From: Rheinheimera aquimaris
GTDB taxonomy: Bacteria; Pseudomonadota; Gammaproteobacteria; Enterobacterales; Alteromonadaceae
Direction of reading: 5' to 3'
Length of the DNA: 64,000 bases
NCBI RefSeq assembly: GCF_020531985.1
Contig: NZ_JAJAVQ010000005.1
Span: forward strand, 62,001-126,000
Made by a program: the position numbers and the translations under genes
Shown: one piece after another, positions 43,335 through 52,888 of the stretch
Position numbering within the stretch: the stretch's first letter is position 1
Layout: the number at the start of each line of letters is the position of its first letter
The notes under the pieces: model-generated
Told to the model about the DNA's origin: nothing
What the model saw: only the letters and a program-made list of their open reading frames with translations
Databases searched by the model: none

Positions 43335-43709
43335 CTCAAGTTTATCCCATGCGATAACAATGTTTGGAACAACTTCCCGCACTCTATTACTAATATCTAG
43401 TACTATGTCATGGTTTATATCTGATGCCGCCAAAACATTAATACGTTGGATTTCACAATCGTTGTGAGCTTGTAATAAGTGTTTGGCAAACTCATCAGTA
43501 GATAACAGGCTACTTTGAAAACGCACATTTTGTGCGTCAACCACTTCAATTTTATGAGTCTCGCAACGAGTTAGACAACACATGCCCGGGCATTCTGTAC
43601 TTGTAGATATCTCCAAGCCTAAATCATCTTTCTGGAAGCTGAGAAACGCAAAGTACATAACCAGCGCTAGTAGAACTGACATAAAACCTAATTGCATAGA
43701 GTTGTTCAT
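43329..43709 (-). CDS. Cassette gene: single-helix anchored hypothetical protein
   Basis: 126 residues with one N-terminal membrane helix (about 7-24, LGFMSVLLALVMYFAFLSF) and a periplasmic part with four clustered cysteines (TECPGMCCLTRCETHKIEVV) and one more in NDCEIQR. The second half is EFAKHLLQAHNDCEIQRINVLAASDINHDIVLDISNRVREVVPNIVIAWD, with the look of a biopolymer-transport or ExbD-like domain, though I am not sure. ATG 43709 is 20 bp after the attC core. AT-rich. Confidence 0.65.
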   Translation of the reverse strand: MNNSMQLGFMSVLLALVMYFAFLSFQKDDLGLEISTSTECPGMCCLTRCETHKIEVVDAQNVRFQSSLLSTDEFAKHLLQAHNDCEIQRINVLAASDINHDIVLDISNRVREVVPNIVIAWDKLEY

Positions 43710-43725
43710 CGGTCTTCGCCTTGAT

Positions 43726-43781
43726 TACTAACGCTCAAAACAGCGGCGCTGTAAACGTCCGCCTGCTTTTGCTTGTTAGCG
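43726..43781 (-). repeat. attC site (array site 1)
   Basis: 56 bp. In minus orientation it begins CGCTAAC (43781-43775) and ends GTTAGTA (43732-43726). CTAAC-aag-CAAAa-GCAGGCGG at one end and CTAAC-gct-CAAAa-CAGCGG at the other pair with a 3-base spacer and one extra G, the classic attC pattern with an extrahelical base. It begins 2 bp after the stop of the 43784 gene. Confidence 0.82.
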
Positions 43782-43783
43782 TT

Positions 43784-44092
43784 TTAATTTGTACCATATT
43801 TTGCGTGGCCTAAATGGTTTATTACCGGTGCAAGAAAATACAAGCATTTAGTGCCAGCCTTAGTCTCCCAACACCAGTTATCTTGACACTGTAGAACAGC
43901 TATTGCTTCCAACCTCGTTAAAGTATGAATATCCTCACCTCGGTAAGTATAAATTTCAATCAGTCCTTGTTCGGCTAGCTCAACTATTCGTGCTCTTATT
44001 TTTTGATCGAAATCATCATTGTTCCTAAGAACATCAGCGAGATGTTCTTGATCTAATACTGCTGATTTAACGTGACTTTCTGAATCAAACAT
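43784..44092 (-). CDS. Cassette gene: hypothetical protein, first of the array
   Basis: 102 residues from ATG 44092; an in-frame GTG two codons upstream is an alternative. A mostly helical soluble protein, AVLDQEHLADVLRNNDDFDQKIRARIVELAEQGLIEIYTYRGEDIHTLTRLEAIAVLQCQDNWCW, with a possible small winged-helix character. No family is recognised. It is the first cassette gene as seen in transcription order, and a GTTAGCG core lies at 44107-44101 just upstream of its start. Confidence 0.65.
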   Translation of the reverse strand: MFDSESHVKSAVLDQEHLADVLRNNDDFDQKIRARIVELAEQGLIEIYTYRGEDIHTLTRLEAIAVLQCQDNWCWETKAGTKCLYFLAPVINHLGHAKYGTN

Positions 44093-44335
44093 GTGCACCC
44101 GCTAACAGCTTATTCAAAGGATCTATCCCCGCAAGTTGCGTTTAAAATATCCCGCAAGTTACAAAATTAAATTCAGTCTATGGCGTCAACCAAATGTAAA
44201 TCAAACATATTTTTCATGTAGCAAATTACGACATTGCAAAATACAGGTTTTGCACCCACAAGTTGCTATTAGAAAACTCAAAGTGGAAATTATGCTAGCG
44301 GCTGTTCCTGACAAGGGATACCAAAACGCGGTTTC
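44093..44335. other. Upstream border of the cassette array, no gene seen
   Basis: A core-like GTTAGCG (minus, 44107-44101) marks the border of the first cassette. Beyond it the sequence is AT-rich with a direct repeat CCGCAAGTT (about 44139 and 44161) but no pairing attC arms, and no integrase gene follows. It could hold a decayed attI or half of an attC. Nothing coding is visible. Confidence 0.35.
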
Positions 44336-44354
44336 GCGGCGAATACTTCGCCGC
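44336..44354 (-). terminator. Hairpin after the acetylesterase gene
   Basis: GCGGCGAA (44336-44343) / TTCGCCGC (44347-44354) with a 3-base loop, 12 bp beyond the stop at 44367. The T-rich tail is poor, so its strength is uncertain. Confidence 0.5.
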
Positions 44355-44366
44355 ACTACAACTTAA

Positions 44367-46256
44367 TTACTCTGCCGGATAAACAAAAGGCGATGCCGGT
44401 AGGCCTGCCTGGTTATACAGCACGGCATCCGGGTTATCGGCCCAGGCATAGCGCACTTGCACTGGCGCTTTGATATCAGCATGCGACAGCACCAATTGTT
44501 TACCCTGCAACTTTACCTGTGCCCAGCGGTACTGGCCGTCGCTGCCGGCAATGGCAAAGCTTTGGCCGGGTTTAAGCACCAGCTGCTGGTCAAAGCTGAG
44601 CAGCAACTTATCGCCCTGCGCTTTTACCTTTTGCAACTGCGGCCCCTGGTATTGCACATCTTCGCCCAGTGCTACTGCACGCGCCGCTAATGCCAGGCGC
44701 TGACCGAGTGTTTTTTTATCCACCGGGTGGATATCGTTCCACTCGCCTACATCAATCGCCACCACCATAGCGGTGTTAGGTTCATCCTGCACCCGGCGCT
44801 GCGCTTCACGCAGCGCAGCCCAACCACTTTCGGTGGGCTCTGGGCTTTTCTGCAGATAATTGGCCAGTTGTACATATAAAAACGGCAGCTGTGGCTGTTG
44901 CCACTTCGCGCGCCAGTCGCGGATTAAGGCACGAAAGCGGCGCAGATACTGCTGTTCACGACCAACGTTCGACTCGCCCTGATACCAGATCACGCCTTTT
45001 AGCGGCAATGTGGTCAGTGGCGCGGTTAGGCCGTTATATAGCCCCAGCGGTTGCCAGCGGATAAAGGTATCACCCGGTAACACTTCGGCTTTACCACCGA
45101 TGCGCATTTTCCAGTCGCCGCTAAGCGCTATTTGCTGCGTATCGTTGCCCAGCCAGTAAGGTTTATCCGGCATCAGGCCGGTTTTACCGCTGGTTGCGGT
45201 AATACGCACGGCAATCAGGTTAGCGCCCGCTTTTAGCACAGCTGGCGGCAGCTGATAACGCCGCGGCGGGTACTGGTAAGTGGTATGGCCGACTTTAACG
45301 CCGTTGATATACACCTCATCGGCATCGATGATAGAACCGAGCCGCAAGGTATCGGCTGCTGCGGCTTGCGCCGCCGTTAGCTGCACAGTTTTACGCAGCC
45401 ACCACACGCCGGTAAAAGGCTCTGCGCGAAAGCCCGGTACGCTGAAGCTTTGCCAGTCGCTGTCGTCCAGCTCGGGTGCATACCAGGGTGTAGCACCGGT
45501 TAAGCCGGCATCGGCTTTGGCCAAAGCACCATACCACTGTGCGTTTTTGGCTTTATCTGCCGCTTCACTCTGCGCTATCAGCGCTTTATCGCGAAACTTC
45601 AGCCCTTGCGCCAGTGCATCGGGGAATGCCTGCAGCGCTTCTTCACTAAGCCAGGCTTCAACTGGCGAGCCGCCCAGGGCATTATTTAAAATGCCGATTG
45701 GCACGCCATTGTGCTGATACAGCTCGCGAGCAAAATAAAATGCCAGCGCCGAAAAGCCGGCGATATGCTCGGTAGTAGCCGGTAGCCACTGCCCGCCGCT
45801 TAGATCTTGCTGCGGCGCATCAAAGTTATAACGCTGCGGCACGGTAAACTGGCGGATCTGCGGATAGTTGGCGCTGGCTAAATCAGCGGCATAAGCCTCA
45901 GCTACCCTTGCCATTGGCAGCTCCATATTCGACTGGCCCGACGCCAGCCAGACATCACCAAAACAAATGTCGGTCAGCGTAATACTATTTGAGGCAGCAA
46001 ATGTAAGGCTATGGCCACAACCCGGCGCTTGTGATGGCAGCGTAAGCTGCCAGCGGCCGTTTTCAGCGCGCGCCTGGCCGAGCACGGTGTCGTTTAACTG
46101 TACGGTCACTGTTTCGCTATCATCTGCGTAACCCCACAGCGTAATGGCGCTGCCGCGCTGCAATACCATGTTGTCACTGATAAGTTTCGGCAGTGTAATC
46201 GCGGCCTGTGCACAGAAGCTACAACTTAACGCCAGCAGTAATAGTGTTTTCGTCAT
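44367..46256 (-). CDS. SGNH-family acetylesterase (sialate O-acetylesterase / CE20-like)
   Basis: 629 residues with a signal peptide (LLLLALSCSFCAQA). The SGNH hydrolase blocks are split by an inserted jelly-roll domain (about 260-375): ASGQSNMELPMARV (block I, catalytic Ser), WYQGESNVGREQQYLRRF (III) and EWNDIHPVDKKTLGQRLA (V, Asp and His). This arrangement is typical of the sialate O-acetylesterase group and of hemicellulose acetylesterases of family CE20. Next to xylan enzymes the likely job is removal of acetyl groups from xylan or xyloglucan fragments rather than sialic acid. It is divergent from manD. Confidence 0.85.
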   Translation of the reverse strand: MTKTLLLLALSCSFCAQAAITLPKLISDNMVLQRGSAITLWGYADDSETVTVQLNDTVLGQARAENGRWQLTLPSQAPGCGHSLTFAASNSITLTDICFGDVWLASGQSNMELPMARVAEAYAADLASANYPQIRQFTVPQRYNFDAPQQDLSGGQWLPATTEHIAGFSALAFYFARELYQHNGVPIGILNNALGGSPVEAWLSEEALQAFPDALAQGLKFRDKALIAQSEAADKAKNAQWYGALAKADAGLTGATPWYAPELDDSDWQSFSVPGFRAEPFTGVWWLRKTVQLTAAQAAAADTLRLGSIIDADEVYINGVKVGHTTYQYPPRRYQLPPAVLKAGANLIAVRITATSGKTGLMPDKPYWLGNDTQQIALSGDWKMRIGGKAEVLPGDTFIRWQPLGLYNGLTAPLTTLPLKGVIWYQGESNVGREQQYLRRFRALIRDWRAKWQQPQLPFLYVQLANYLQKSPEPTESGWAALREAQRRVQDEPNTAMVVAIDVGEWNDIHPVDKKTLGQRLALAARAVALGEDVQYQGPQLQKVKAQGDKLLLSFDQQLVLKPGQSFAIAGSDGQYRWAQVKLQGKQLVLSHADIKAPVQVRYAWADNPDAVLYNQAGLPASPFVYPAE

Positions 46257-46430
46257 CGGGTATCTCCGGCAATACGATGGCTTCAGCCTACCATGCTGTA
46301 TCAGTGCGCCAAGCCTTTGCCTAAGAATGGCTAATAGCGAATAAAAAAACGTAAAACTGGCAATGGCTTTCTCAATTGCCCTGCCATAACGCCATGTTAG
46401 CCTGAGTTTTTATCTAACAGGGTAACCACT

Positions 46431-47639
46431 ATGAAAATCATTGCTGCGCGGGTGATTGTTTGCAGCCCCGGCCGTAATTTTGTCACGCTGAAAATCGAAA
46501 CCGATCAGGGCTTATACGGTATTGGCGATGCCACACTAAATGGCCGTGAGCTGGCGGTGGTGAGCATGCTGAACGACCACATGCTGCCTTGCCTGATTGG
46601 CCGGGATGCCAGTCAGATTGAAGATATCTGGCAGTATTTTTACCGTGGAGTGTACTGGCGCCGCGGCCCGGTGAATATGACGGCGCTGGCCGCAGTAGAC
46701 ATGGCGCTGTGGGACATTAAAGCCAAAGCCGCCGGCATGCCGCTGTATCAGTTACTGGGCGGGCGCAGCCGCGATAAAGTGCTGGTGTATGGCCATGCCA
46801 ACGGTAACGACATCGATCATACGGTAGAAGCCGTGGCGAAATACCGCGAGCTGGGCTATCAAGCCATCCGCGCCCAGTCCGGCGTACCGGGGCTGGCGTC
46901 AACTTATGGCGTGTCTAAAGATACATTATTTTACGAACCGGCCGATGCCAGCCTGCCAACAGAAAACCTGTGGTCAACCAGCAAGTACCTTAACCATACG
47001 CCTAAGTTGTTTGCCGAGCTGCGCCAGCAATTTGGTGATGAGCTGCACCTGCTGCATGATGTGCATCACCGTTTAACGCCGATAGAAGCAGCGCGGCTTG
47101 GCAAAGAGCTGGAGCCTTACAAGCTGTTCTGGCTGGAAGACACCGTACCGGCGGAGCTACAGGAGGGTTTCCGGCTGATTCGCCAGCACACCACCACGCC
47201 TCTGGCGGTGGGTGAGGTGTTCTCGTCAATTCATGATTGTCAGCAGCTTATCAGCGAGCAACTGATTGATTATATCCGCACTACGTTGGTACATGCCGGC
47301 GGCATTACGCACCTGCGCCGCATTGCTGCACTGGCTGAGCTGTACCATGTTAAAACCGGCTTTCATGGCGCCACCGATTTATCGCCGGTTACCATGGGTG
47401 CAGCACTGCATTTTGATACCTGGGTGCCTAACTTTGGTATTCAGGAATATATGCGCCACACCGATGAAACCGATGCAGTATTTCCACACGACTACCATTT
47501 TGAGCAGGGCTTTTTACACTGCGGTGAAAACCCGGGCCATGGTGTCGATATTGACGAGAAACTGGCAGCCAAATACCCGTATAAGCGGGCTTATCTGCCG
47601 GTAAACCGGTTGGAGGATGGCACCCTGTTTAACTGGTAA
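46431..47639 (+). CDS. manD: D-mannonate dehydratase (enolase superfamily)
   Basis: 402 residues, exactly the ManD length. Metal ligands match at Asp210 (LLHDVHH), Glu236 (WLEDT) and Glu262 (VGEVFSS); His212, Arg147, Tyr159 and the C-terminal Trp402 are in the known ManD places. The enzyme converts D-mannonate to 2-keto-3-deoxygluconate in hexuronate breakdown, so it likely serves the glucuronic acid side chains of glucuronoxylan. CAGGGTAA precedes the ATG. A family-wide caution: some ManD homologues have little activity. Confidence 0.85.
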   Translation: MKIIAARVIVCSPGRNFVTLKIETDQGLYGIGDATLNGRELAVVSMLNDHMLPCLIGRDASQIEDIWQYFYRGVYWRRGPVNMTALAAVDMALWDIKAKAAGMPLYQLLGGRSRDKVLVYGHANGNDIDHTVEAVAKYRELGYQAIRAQSGVPGLASTYGVSKDTLFYEPADASLPTENLWSTSKYLNHTPKLFAELRQQFGDELHLLHDVHHRLTPIEAARLGKELEPYKLFWLEDTVPAELQEGFRLIRQHTTTPLAVGEVFSSIHDCQQLISEQLIDYIRTTLVHAGGITHLRRIAALAELYHVKTGFHGATDLSPVTMGAALHFDTWVPNFGIQEYMRHTDETDAVFPHDYHFEQGFLHCGENPGHGVDIDEKLAAKYPYKRAYLPVNRLEDGTLFNW

Positions 47640-47697
47640 CAGGCTCGAACAATGACACTGAACTGCAGATAGCAGGAACAGCTTTACCCTAAGCCAA

Positions 47698-47793
47698 CCG
47701 TTGGAGCCCTGGACGGGCGGAAACGAGCCCCCAGGGATGGGTTTACGGCGTGTTGGTGTGGGTGAAGCTGTTTCAGCCACACCCTACACCAAG
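47698..47793. repeat. Palindromic intergenic element, second copy of the family seen at 5341
   Basis: Begins CCGTTGGAGCCCTGG and contains the blocks CGAGCCCCCAGGGA and GGCGTGTTGGTGTG, which also occur in the same order on the minus strand of 5341-5514 (CCGTTGCAGGCC, CGAGCCTCAGGGA, GGCGTGTTGATGTG). The end folds as GTTGGTGTGGGTG and its near-complement up to 47792. It lies between two convergent genes and may end transcription from both. Confidence 0.55.
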
Positions 47794-47811
47794 CACTTCA
47801 CAATAAACACA

Positions 47812-50373
47812 TCAGTTGCCGCAGGTGGCATTCCCTTCATTTTGTGCCAGCCGCACATTGGCCAGTTGCAGTACCAGGCCGCCATCACTGCGCAGCACCA
47901 TAGGTTGCGTTACCCGGCTGATATCAAAGTTGCTGTTGGCCTGGCTAAAGCAGCGCAGCGCTATTCTCGTACTGTGCCAGCCTTTACCCTGCATTGCCTG
48001 CAGGTTACTGCTGATATCCAGCATACTGGCGCAGTTATCGCCGCACTGCATACCCAGCTCAACCTTAGTGCCAGCAGCAACCGACACCACCTGGTACTCC
48101 AGCTCCAGCGCCATATCACCGTTTGACTGGCGGGCTAAGTCCAGCGCTATGCCATCAGCATGGCCCAACCGCACTGTGGCAGCTTTGTCAAACCGCAGTG
48201 TGACCGAATCTTCCTGTTGCAGCCGGTCAGTTGCTATTGCCGTTACTGCACCTGCTGCAGAGCGCTGCTGCGCATCCGCTACCACCGTGATGGTGCCAGC
48301 ATCTGACAGCTGTAACTGCCAAGGTGTTACCGCTTTACCGGCATACAAATAACGGCTGCTGTTTAACATCGCCGCAGCGCTGATGCCGGCATTTTCATGC
48401 AAAGTTGCCAGCACAGTATTGTCGCGGTAACTCAGGCCATAGCCGTAAGCAAATAGCGGGTTGTAGTTAGCGTCGCCGACATTAAGCGGCTCGCCTTTAG
48501 CGTTGTCAGGCCAGGAGAACGACAACCGGCCATGAAAATCGTAACGTACGCTGCCGTCTGCGGCACGAAACAACACATCGGCTACTGCCCCACCCTCGGT
48601 GCCCGGTAAAAAGGCGGCGACAAAGGCATCCGACTGGTTCAGTTCCGGGTTGACCCACAGCGGCCGGCCAGATAAAAACACACTAACGGTTGGAATACCC
48701 TGCGCTTTTAGCTGTTTAAGGATTTGCAGCGCCCGGTTATCGTCAAACGCCAGATGGCTGCGATCGCCGATAAACTCAGCATAAGGTTCTTCACCAAACA
48801 CCACTATGGCGACATCGGGTTTGACGCTGAAACGGCCGTTTTCACTTAGCTCCGTGCTGCCGCCACCGGCCTGCACGGCATGCTGAATACCGGCATAAAT
48901 AGATTCGCCATTGGGGAAGTCATGATTACTGTTGCCAGAGCCCTGCCAGCTTAACGTCCAGCCGCCACTTTGCTTACCGATATTATCGGCACCGTCACCG
49001 GCTACCAGCACTCTGCCGCCGGCACGCAGCGGTAACAGTTGCTGATTGTTTTTCAGCAACACTAACGATTTTCGTGCTGCTTCACGCGCTAGGGCGCGGT
49101 GGCTGGCATTACCCAGCAGCTCATAACGCCCGGCCAGCGGCCGCTGTGATGGCCTGACCTGCTCAAACAGCCCCATCTCGGCTTTGATGCGCAGCACGCG
49201 GCTTACTGCCTCGTCCAGCCGCGCCATACTGATACGGCCATCTCTTACCTGCGCCAGCGTATTGGCATACAGCGTTTGCCAACTGTCCGGTGCCATATAC
49301 ATATCCAGCCCAGCCAGCAGCGCATTGGCGCAATTGGTTGGCGTGCAGCCGGCAACCTGGCCGTGGCCGTTCCAGTCTCCGACCACAAAGCCATCAAAGC
49401 CCATGCGCTTTACCAGCACATCGGTCAGCATAGGCGCAAAACCATGCATTTTACTGCCATGCCAGCTGTTATACGACGCCATGACCACCCGGGCACCGGC
49501 TTTAATGGCAGCGTAATACGGCAAGGCATGAATATCGCGCAGCTGGGCTTCAGTGCTGATATTATCGCCCTGATCTTTACCTGCCACCGTGCCGCCATCA
49601 CCAAGAAAATGCTTTACCGTCGCCAGCATATGTTCGCCGCGTAAAAAATCCTCTGCACCAACCATGCCCTGAATGCCCTGCAGAATATAAGGTGCATAGC
49701 TGGCAACCAGCGCCGGATCTTCGCTGTACGACTCATAAGTGCGGCCCCAGCGGTCATCACGCGCTACCGCTATGGTCGGTGCAAAAGTCCAGTCCAGCCC
49801 GGTTACCTGCATTTCAACCGCGGTTGCCCGGCCAATAGCCTGCAGTAACTGCGGTTCGTGCATAGCGCCAAGGCCAATATTGTGCGGAAATATCGTCGCA
49901 CCTTTTACGTTGCTGTGGCCGTGCACGGCATCAGTGCCCCAGAACACCGGAATGTAAGGCCGGCCATCGCTGGTGTCGGTGCTGGCCTGCCAGAAGGCAT
50001 CGGCCAGTTCAAGCCAGGCCGCAGCGCCCACTCTGTTATCGCGCCCCGGCGCCGAGTTACCGCCGTTTAGCACTGACCCCAGATAATACTGCCGTACCTG
50101 TTGTGGCGTGACCGAAGCGATATCGGCCTGAATAATCTGACCGACTTTCTGCTCGGTGCTCATTTGGCTTAGCAAAGCACTGACTTTGCGCTCTATTGCT
50201 GCAGAGCGCGCGATCGGCGACGCCTGCATTGGCCAGTTCTCTGGCTCAATGCGCGGCTGCAGCGGTGCGTCGCTACTGCCCTGCTGCGGTGACTGGCTGC
50301 AGGCAGCCAGTAAAACGCTGCCAAGCAACAAGCAGCTGCGTAACGGCGTGCGGTATTTAGTGTTATCAGACAT
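47812..50373 (-). CDS. GH3 glucan exo-hydrolase lipoprotein (ExoP-like)
   Basis: 853 residues with a lipobox LAAC (Cys25). The GH3 barrel has WGTDAVHGHSNV, KHFLGDGG and GFVVGDWNGHG with the nucleophile Asp333; the second GH3 domain has SLVLLKNN and FGEEPYAEFIGDR, with the candidate acid/base Glu. The C-terminal 150 residues form a beta-sandwich extra domain of the ExoP type. Family members release glucose from beta-1,3/1,4-glucans. It is last in the minus-strand glycan operon, 32 bp after the second GH3 gene. Attachment to the outer or inner membrane is likely. Confidence 0.9.
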   Translation of the reverse strand: MSDNTKYRTPLRSCLLLGSVLLAACSQSPQQGSSDAPLQPRIEPENWPMQASPIARSAAIERKVSALLSQMSTEQKVGQIIQADIASVTPQQVRQYYLGSVLNGGNSAPGRDNRVGAAAWLELADAFWQASTDTSDGRPYIPVFWGTDAVHGHSNVKGATIFPHNIGLGAMHEPQLLQAIGRATAVEMQVTGLDWTFAPTIAVARDDRWGRTYESYSEDPALVASYAPYILQGIQGMVGAEDFLRGEHMLATVKHFLGDGGTVAGKDQGDNISTEAQLRDIHALPYYAAIKAGARVVMASYNSWHGSKMHGFAPMLTDVLVKRMGFDGFVVGDWNGHGQVAGCTPTNCANALLAGLDMYMAPDSWQTLYANTLAQVRDGRISMARLDEAVSRVLRIKAEMGLFEQVRPSQRPLAGRYELLGNASHRALAREAARKSLVLLKNNQQLLPLRAGGRVLVAGDGADNIGKQSGGWTLSWQGSGNSNHDFPNGESIYAGIQHAVQAGGGSTELSENGRFSVKPDVAIVVFGEEPYAEFIGDRSHLAFDDNRALQILKQLKAQGIPTVSVFLSGRPLWVNPELNQSDAFVAAFLPGTEGGAVADVLFRAADGSVRYDFHGRLSFSWPDNAKGEPLNVGDANYNPLFAYGYGLSYRDNTVLATLHENAGISAAAMLNSSRYLYAGKAVTPWQLQLSDAGTITVVADAQQRSAAGAVTAIATDRLQQEDSVTLRFDKAATVRLGHADGIALDLARQSNGDMALELEYQVVSVAAGTKVELGMQCGDNCASMLDISSNLQAMQGKGWHSTRIALRCFSQANSNFDISRVTQPMVLRSDGGLVLQLANVRLAQNEGNATCGN

Positions 50374-50405
50374 CCTTATGCCTCCTGTGAACCCTGTATC
50401 TGCGC

Positions 50406-52874
50406 TCAGCGCGCGGTGACGCTAACCTGACTTAAGTAGGCTTTGTTGTCACTGACCTCGGTCAGCGCCCCGCCGATACTGAAACTGCCCTGTAAGCGGA
50501 TATCTGCTGACGAACTGCCAAGCTGCACGCTGATTTCGCCCGGTTCCACTACCCAGCGCATAGCCTGATCAAAAAATGCCAGTAAATTAACCGGCAAAGT
50601 AAAACTGACTCTGGCCTGCTCACCGCGTTTTAGCGCCAGCCGGGCAAAGCCTTTTAACTGTTGCACCGGCCGCGTGACGCTGGCGACCGGATCATTGATA
50701 TACAGCTGCACCACTTCGGTACCGTCGCGCTGGCCGCTGTTACGCACCGTCAGACTGATACGGACTTCACCATTAGCCTTTGCCTGGCTGGCATCAATCT
50801 TCAGGTCACTGTAGCTGAAACTGGTGTAGCTAAGGCCATGGCCAAACGGATACAGCGGGCTGATATCGTCAAACAGATAGCCGCGTTTTGCCGATGCTTT
50901 ATGGTTGTAATAACTGGGAATATGGCCGGCACTGCGCGGGAATGTCAGTGGCAACTTACCCGATGGGTTAACATCACCAAACAGCACATTCGCCACCGCA
51001 CTGCCGGTTTCCTGGCCCAGATACCAGCTTTCAATAATGGCCGGCATGGTTTGCGCCAGCTCGCCCAGCGCCAGTGGCCGGCCATTTTGCAGCACCAGTA
51101 CCACAGGCTTACCGGTTGCCAGCAGCGCGTTGGCCAACTGCAGCTGATTACCCACCAGCTGCAGGCTGGTACGATCGCCCAGGTGTTTATCGGCCCAGGC
51201 CTCACGCGATAAGCCTTCGTTTTCGCCCAGTACCAGCACCACCGCATCAGCGCTTTTTGCCAGTGTCACGGCTTCATCGAGTAACCCCTGGCGGTCCTGA
51301 TCAATAGCCAGTGCAATATCATCATGGTTCCAGCGCTGCATGGAAAAGGTACCGGCCTGCTTGCTGCGCTGGCGTACATCGGCCAATGCAAAGACCTGTT
51401 CGGCTGAGCTTGCCGGTGCTGCGGGCAGCGGCTTGGTCAGCAGTGTACCGCGCGCGAACACCACCTCGGCTTTACCCTGCAGTTTTTGTTTCAGCCCCTG
51501 ATAAATACTGACCGTCTGGCGCGGAATACTGCTGTAACCGCCGAGTAAGGTTTCATCCGCATGCGGCCCAATTACCGCCAGTTTGTTAATCTTGCCGGCA
51601 TTTAACGGCAAAGTGCCGTCATTTTTCAGCAATACCAGCGATTTTTCCGCCACGTCGCGGGCAAAACGCTGGCTGGCATCAGCCCCAACTTTTGCATCCG
51701 CCACAGCGGCATCAACATAAGGGTTTTCAAATAAGCCGAGCCGGAACTTCAGCCGCAGCACGCGCTGCACCGCCTGATCAATGGCCGTTTCGGCTAACTC
51801 GCCGCCCTCAACCAACGCCTGCAGGTGCAAAAACGCGTCCGGATCGGGCGTTTCCATATCTACCCCGGCCAGCAGCGCGGCTTTAGCGGCCTGTGCATCA
51901 CTGTTGTATAACTGATGGCGGCTGTTCAGCTCTTCAATCGCGAAGTAATCACTGACAATCACACCGTTAAAGCCCCACTGCTCGCGTACTACCCCCTGCA
52001 GCAGCGGCTGATTGACATGCGATGGAATGCCATCAATTTCGTTATAAGACGCCATAATACTGCCGGCATGCGCCAGTTTTACCGCTGCCTCAAACGGTGG
52101 TAAAAATACTTCATGCAGCTCCCGCGGGCCGATTTGCGCCGGTGCAATATTCACACCGGCTTGCGGCTGGCCGTGGCCGGTAAGATGCTTTAATGTCGCC
52201 ACCACTTTATCTTCAGCAAAGACACCGTCTTTACCGGCATTACCCTGAAAACCTTGCACTGCTGCTACGCCCAGTGCTGACATCAGATAAGGGTCTTCGC
52301 CCATGGTTTCTTCAATCCGGCCCCAACGCGGGTCACGGGCAATATCCAGAATCGGCGTCAGCGCCCAGTGTGCACCGGTAGCGCGCATTTCTTTTGCCGC
52401 CAGCGCATACACATCATGCATAATTTGTGGTGACCAACTGCTGGCCAGGGCAATCGCCTGCGGCAGGCTGCTGGCATCAAACGCCGCGTAACCATGTAAG
52501 GCTTCTTCGTGCATCAGTGCCGGTATGCCCAGCCTGGTGTGTTGTTTTAGCCAGCGCTGCAAAGCATTATTAAATTCGGCGGTCTGCTGAGGTGTTTTGA
52601 ACTCGCTGGGCCGGCCAATATGGCCAATACCGTGCGGTATCAGCTTAGCGGCTGCGTCTGCAACAAACCGCAGCTGTTTATCTTCCAGCGTGCGTCTTTG
52701 CTGCCATACCGTTTGCAGCTGGGCAACTTTTTCTTCCAGTGTCATGCGGCCCAGCAGGTCATCTACCCGCTGATCTACCGCCAGGCTGCTGTCCTGATAC
52801 GGCAAAGCCGCAGGCTCCGCTGCGGCCAGTGCACCGGCAGATACAAGCGCAGCAAACAACAAAGCTTTATGCAT
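50406..52874 (-). CDS. GH3 beta-xylosidase / beta-glucosidase, BglX-like
   Basis: 822 residues with a signal peptide (LLFAALVSAGALAA). The first domain has LMHEEALHG, KHLTGHGQPQAGVNIAP and GVIVSDYFAIEEL with nucleophile Asp309; the second has SLVLLKND, VLVLGENEGLSREA and a C-terminal fibronectin type III domain (VRISLTVRNSGQRDGTEVVQLYIND). The KHLTGHG and EEALHG forms are those of xylosidases and bifunctional enzymes, so xylo-oligosaccharides are the likely substrate in this locus. The enzyme is periplasmic and sits between GH43 and the ExoP-like gene. Confidence 0.9.
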   Translation of the reverse strand: MHKALLFAALVSAGALAAAEPAALPYQDSSLAVDQRVDDLLGRMTLEEKVAQLQTVWQQRRTLEDKQLRFVADAAAKLIPHGIGHIGRPSEFKTPQQTAEFNNALQRWLKQHTRLGIPALMHEEALHGYAAFDASSLPQAIALASSWSPQIMHDVYALAAKEMRATGAHWALTPILDIARDPRWGRIEETMGEDPYLMSALGVAAVQGFQGNAGKDGVFAEDKVVATLKHLTGHGQPQAGVNIAPAQIGPRELHEVFLPPFEAAVKLAHAGSIMASYNEIDGIPSHVNQPLLQGVVREQWGFNGVIVSDYFAIEELNSRHQLYNSDAQAAKAALLAGVDMETPDPDAFLHLQALVEGGELAETAIDQAVQRVLRLKFRLGLFENPYVDAAVADAKVGADASQRFARDVAEKSLVLLKNDGTLPLNAGKINKLAVIGPHADETLLGGYSSIPRQTVSIYQGLKQKLQGKAEVVFARGTLLTKPLPAAPASSAEQVFALADVRQRSKQAGTFSMQRWNHDDIALAIDQDRQGLLDEAVTLAKSADAVVLVLGENEGLSREAWADKHLGDRTSLQLVGNQLQLANALLATGKPVVLVLQNGRPLALGELAQTMPAIIESWYLGQETGSAVANVLFGDVNPSGKLPLTFPRSAGHIPSYYNHKASAKRGYLFDDISPLYPFGHGLSYTSFSYSDLKIDASQAKANGEVRISLTVRNSGQRDGTEVVQLYINDPVASVTRPVQQLKGFARLALKRGEQARVSFTLPVNLLAFFDQAMRWVVEPGEISVQLGSSSADIRLQGSFSIGGALTEVSDNKAYLSQVSVTAR

Positions 52875-52888
52875 AACGGGGCTCCCGG

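Noticed and set aside
44108..44335. Possible attI site and integrase at the head of the cassette array
   Set aside because: No integrase-like frame exists on either strand here or further on, and the paired arms needed for an attC are absent. The direct CCGCAAGTT repeat alone is too weak.
50661..51212. 183-codon plus-strand frame opposite the GH3 gene
   Set aside because: Antisense shadow of a strongly conserved GH3 domain; composition follows the other strand.
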